Positions 59,596 through 64,000 of a DNA stretch of 64,000 nt are shown one piece after another. A model generated the notes under the pieces. It was not told the DNA's origin. It searched no databases and saw nothing but the letters and a program-made list of their open reading frames with translations. Positions within the stretch are counted from its first letter, which is position 1. Each line of letters opens with the position of its first letter. The translations under genes were made by a program, and so were the position numbers. Source of the stretch: Phorcus lineatus (taxonomy: Eukaryota; Mollusca; Gastropoda; Trochida; Trochidae); NCBI GenBank assembly GCA_921293015.1, contig OV121094.1:2966764-3030763 (forward strand). The letters are read 5' to 3'.

Positions 59596-61239
59596 GAAGC
59601 AAAATAATTTTGTTTATATACATGTACAACTTGATTCCTTACAGGGGATGTTGTAACAATAATTAGTTCATTCAACTTCTAGTATCGAGTCACAGAAGTA
59701 GTAAGTTATACCAGTTACAGCAACAGTAACCTGTCTGTGGTATCTGCGTTGTAGTCTAAGTACAGTCAAAGACTATATACGTCTTTCGTACACTGAAGGC
59801 ATTGTCAGAAACGTGGTCGTTTACTTTTGATCTACATGTCAAATTAGTATTTGCAGAACGTTCGTCTTGTAGCAATGCCCAAATATTGTGATTTTTTATG
59901 AAAACAATTAGTTTGTAAATCTGAAGACTTTTCATGGTGATGAACATGGTGTATGAACAGGGATTTATGTTTGGTCGATTCAGTATTACCAGCACGTATC
60001 AAAGATAAAGCGATATAAGAGTATTTACACTAAAACATTGTGCAATGTAAAACTTAGCTTATTATATTTTATTCAATTTAACAATTAAAAAATGAAATCG
60101 TAATGTGTATTGTTTGTATGATTCAACTCCTGTCAAATACCGTATTCGTAGACTAGTATCTGTATGGTCAGAGCCTGTTCAAACAGACAAGACAACATAG
60201 TATTCAACACCTCTGTAACCATTCTTCCTTCAAACTACTAACAAACAAAATTCTTATCAACTGATAGTTCATGTCAATATTACCGTGATAACACCATTCA
60301 ATAGATATACCTGTCAACTCAGATTATCAACATGGAGGAGTTACAGGACCTTATTGAGGATTATTGAGATGTTTGGCGACTTATTTTAACTCGGTGCGAT
60401 ATCGTATTAAGTAAGAGGTTGCGAGTTTATAGCGACGACTTATCAGCGAGGTTGTGACATGTGAAGCGACGCCTATCTGTAGACTCCTTACACAGAAGGT
60501 ATTTACATCAGAGTTGAAGAGTTCATAAGGATTTCGATCTGATATGAAACGTTACGCTTGCACATGAGAGAACATCTGGCTATAAGGCCGTGAGAAAGTG
60601 TTCCCTCCTTTTAATATATTTTGAAGAAAATAGAAGTGTGGCCATCAAAAGCGAATATATTGAGTCGTTCTACTCTGTGGTATATTAAGAAGAAGAAAAG
60701 AAAAGAAGAAGAAAATTTATTTGGACTTGAACAGATTTGTTCCTCGTCCTCATTTCAATGGTGTACAGTCATGAACATAACAACACATTCATATATTCGA
60801 ATTATAGAGGCTGGACATTGTTTGTGATTTGATTCTTACCTCATTAGACAATTTAATATATTTAGCTACTTTTAAGATTGATGGTTTATTTGAATCTTTA
60901 AATAGTGACACAAATTTATACATACTAGGTCTAACCCAATAATATTGTTTAATATAAAGCTTACTAAGCTGTAAGTAGTTTGATATTTATATGATATTTA
61001 TATCTAATTGCATGAACTCATAACCTTAAAGAATCTATTTTATGTTCCTTGATTTCACAACACTTATCAAACAATTATAAAATACGATCATGTGTAAATG
61101 AAAATGATAATTTATGAATTTCGGGTTAAAATAAACTAAATATTTAATTCAGTAAACATTGCCAACTCTTTGGGAATAATAAGATCCTTTATGACCTATA
61201 GACATCCCTACTTAAGCCACACTGTAGTGATCCATTTAT
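59596..61239. other. Non-coding stretch
   Basis: No exon supported. The less AT-rich part at 60330-60530 has no long frame and no clear splice sites. Confidence 0.45.
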
Positions 61240-61599
61240 TTAAAGGGGCAGTAGCACATTTTGATAGGTAAACAAAGGGATGTCACAATAAAGAAGATAA
61301 AGTTAAACAATCGCAAGGCAATGCTTTTCAATCAAAAGAAGCAGTTTTCACACGACCGGACCCTGATTGATAAAGCTATACTCTTCCATTTACCTTCCTC
61401 AAATGATTAAAAGTTGTTTATACAAACATGGCCGCGAATAGTTGTGTTTTAACACTTTCTAATTTCTTCTAAGACTGCTGATAATCGGTTTGAGTAATCA
61501 TGTGTTTGACCGACTAAAGATAATGCGTATGGCATAAAAATGTATTTATTGGGGAAAAGAGATATTTTTTTTAAAAAAAACGCGCGACAGCTCCTTTAA
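61240..61599. mobile_element. MITE, TTAAAGGGG-type (copy 2), about 360 bp
   Basis: TTAAAGGGGCAGTAGC at the left end and GCGACAGCTCCTTTAA at the right end are imperfect inverted repeats. Both tips carry TTAA (61240-61243 and 61596-61599), compatible with a piggyBac-type target. Internal words are shared with the copy at 42843-43178. No transposase. Confidence 0.7.
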
Positions 61600-63022
61600 G
61601 TCGCAATGAACCAACCTGCTGCCTGTAACACCGATATGGCATTTGTTCACTATTGCTGTACCCATTCTGCAGTTAATTATTTATCCAAGAAGGTGTTTCC
61701 TTAAAATATCACTTCCTCCTTTCTTCTGCATCTCCGATAACCTATTTCCTAAATATTTCCCATAGCTTTATTGTAGGGCCAACCGTTTCCAGAAGACCTC
61801 TGTTCTTGTATGTTTACACACAGATTATACATAAACATTATTATGCTATTTTTATCATCAGCCCGTATCGAGGTTAGTGTAATTAGAGCCAGTGTAGTTT
61901 ACGGTTTAGTCTGAAATAGATATGTCTCCATATTCCTGACATATAAACATAAGACAAAAGCTCCCTGATATTTATGGCTACATTAATGTTGTAGTTTCGA
62001 CTGGCTGGTAGTCTCCATAAGAATTTCACCTCACTTGTCCTCTGGTATTTACAAAGTCTTGAGAACAGTCTGGTTGGATCAAAATGTTCTAAGGAAATGG
62101 TTTTTATATAAGGTTCTTTTTAAATATTTAGTATGGTAACGTTGTGCGTCATACTCCTTAAACAGAATCAGTTTAGTTAGTTTATCATACTGCCCGGCAT
62201 TAAGCTCGAGGATATTTGGTTTGTTCTGTGGCCACCTGTAACATTGTATAACAGTCAGCACTAATCTATTGTAATGGTGTTCTTAGTTTAAGAGGATGGT
62301 TCGCCAGAACTGAATATCTCAACAACTTATCTATTCAGCTCCTCGTCGTCATGCAGTGGTTGTTTGGGGAAGACGTTGGGATATTTATTGGTATGAGGCA
62401 GTGGATTCTAACTAAAGACATACACTTTCTCAACAGAATAAGTGTTGTACTGATGCAGATAGTATCGTCATAACTGTAAATATTACAATGTAACATTTGT
62501 TCACCTATACGACATGATGCTTATATTTTCAGCAGTATAGCTGACTGAATGATGACTTAAATAAATGAATGGTGAAGGTTGACATAATGTATGAAAATAT
62601 TAAATGGATAGTTAAATAAGCATTTATGAAACATAAAATCAAATAATTAGAAATTTTTATGAAAATGAATTTTTAATCCAAAGCAACGCATCATTCACAG
62701 TGAGGAATATCTTCAGTACTGCCCTTTTCTTAGCCGGGATATCCTTTATGTATTTCTGTCATCTCTGTTGATATAGAGTTACTTTGCTAGAAGGGTAAAC
62801 ATAGCCCCTTCCTAAATGCCACGTGGTCAGTCTCAAAAGCCGTTAGCACCATGGTCAGTTAGTAGCCGGTAACCACGGGGCCTAAGAAACTAATTATAGA
62901 ACACGTTGTAGATGTATTCCCATTATGTCCTGAAGTCTACAATTCTCATTCGACTTAAGGAATCTTTCACACTCTCTTTAATCTTTTATGCAAAGTCCAG
63001 GAAATCAACAAAATGAACTTTT
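61600..63022. other. Non-coding stretch
   Basis: No exon supported on either strand. Confidence 0.45.
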
Positions 63023-63065
63023 CTGGATAACTACTTCTTTATTGTAAAAATACGAAACGTTTCAC
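63023..63065 (+). repeat. GGATAACxACTTCTTTATTG repeat fragment
   Basis: GGATAACTACTTCTTTATTG followed 8 bases later by CGAAACGTTTC. It combines the arm motif of the palindrome at 35263-35330 with a CGAAACG word like those in the fragments at 55.8 and 59.5 kb, suggesting one old element family. Confidence 0.4.
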
Positions 63066-63982
<917 letters not shown>

Positions 63983-64000
63983 ATTGTTTTAGACTCACAT

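Overview
This is AT-rich animal genomic DNA with few exons, long introns and many degraded mobile elements. The best clue to the organism is an intact exon of a polysaccharide lyase family 14 (PL14) alginate lyase, a family best known from seaweed-eating gastropods such as abalone and sea hares. With a tRNA-derived SINE, LINE fragments whose C-terminal ORF ends in a CCHC knuckle, and a Tc1 element, this points to a herbivorous marine gastropod, plausibly an abalone (inference).

Layout. 1-10.9 kb: a tandemly duplicated alginate-lyase locus on the minus strand. Copy B (about 7.7-10.85 kb) keeps the catalytic 3' exon, but its adjacent upstream exon is broken. Copy A (about 0.97-3.8 kb) keeps an intact upstream exon, but no catalytic exon is visible in the window; LINE fragments and an inverted block occupy its flank. 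Both copies run into related AT-rich satellite DNA; in copy A this is a 20-bp satellite with a 200-bp higher-order period. A 1.5-kb degenerate Tc1 element with target-site TA dinucleotides lies between the copies. 11.5-30 kb: mostly non-coding, with foldback elements, minisatellites, a SINE with a 10-bp target duplication, a 676-bp non-autonomous DNA element, and two candidate 5' exons on the plus strand (ending near 14725 and 27228). 30-47.8 kb: a plus-strand gene for a scaffold-like protein with two pleckstrin-homology (PH) domains. Its first visible coding exon is 30114-30269 and its 802-codon main exon is 45400-47805. Both junctions are phase 0, so they can be joined directly across a 15-kb intron. 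The 3' end of this gene was not found. 47.8-64 kb: no convincing further coding exon; this part holds a 729-bp hAT-like palindromic element with an 8-bp target duplication, a MITE related to one at 42.8 kb, a 35-bp minisatellite, retroelement-like fragments with a hammerhead-like motif, one unassigned cysteine-rich ORF and a long CT microsatellite at the right edge.

No bacterial-type operon, CRISPR array, rRNA or functional tRNA gene was seen. Repeat-family assignments rest on terminal repeats and target duplications read by eye; exon calls rest on frame, splice sites and recognisable protein motifs. No similarity search was run.
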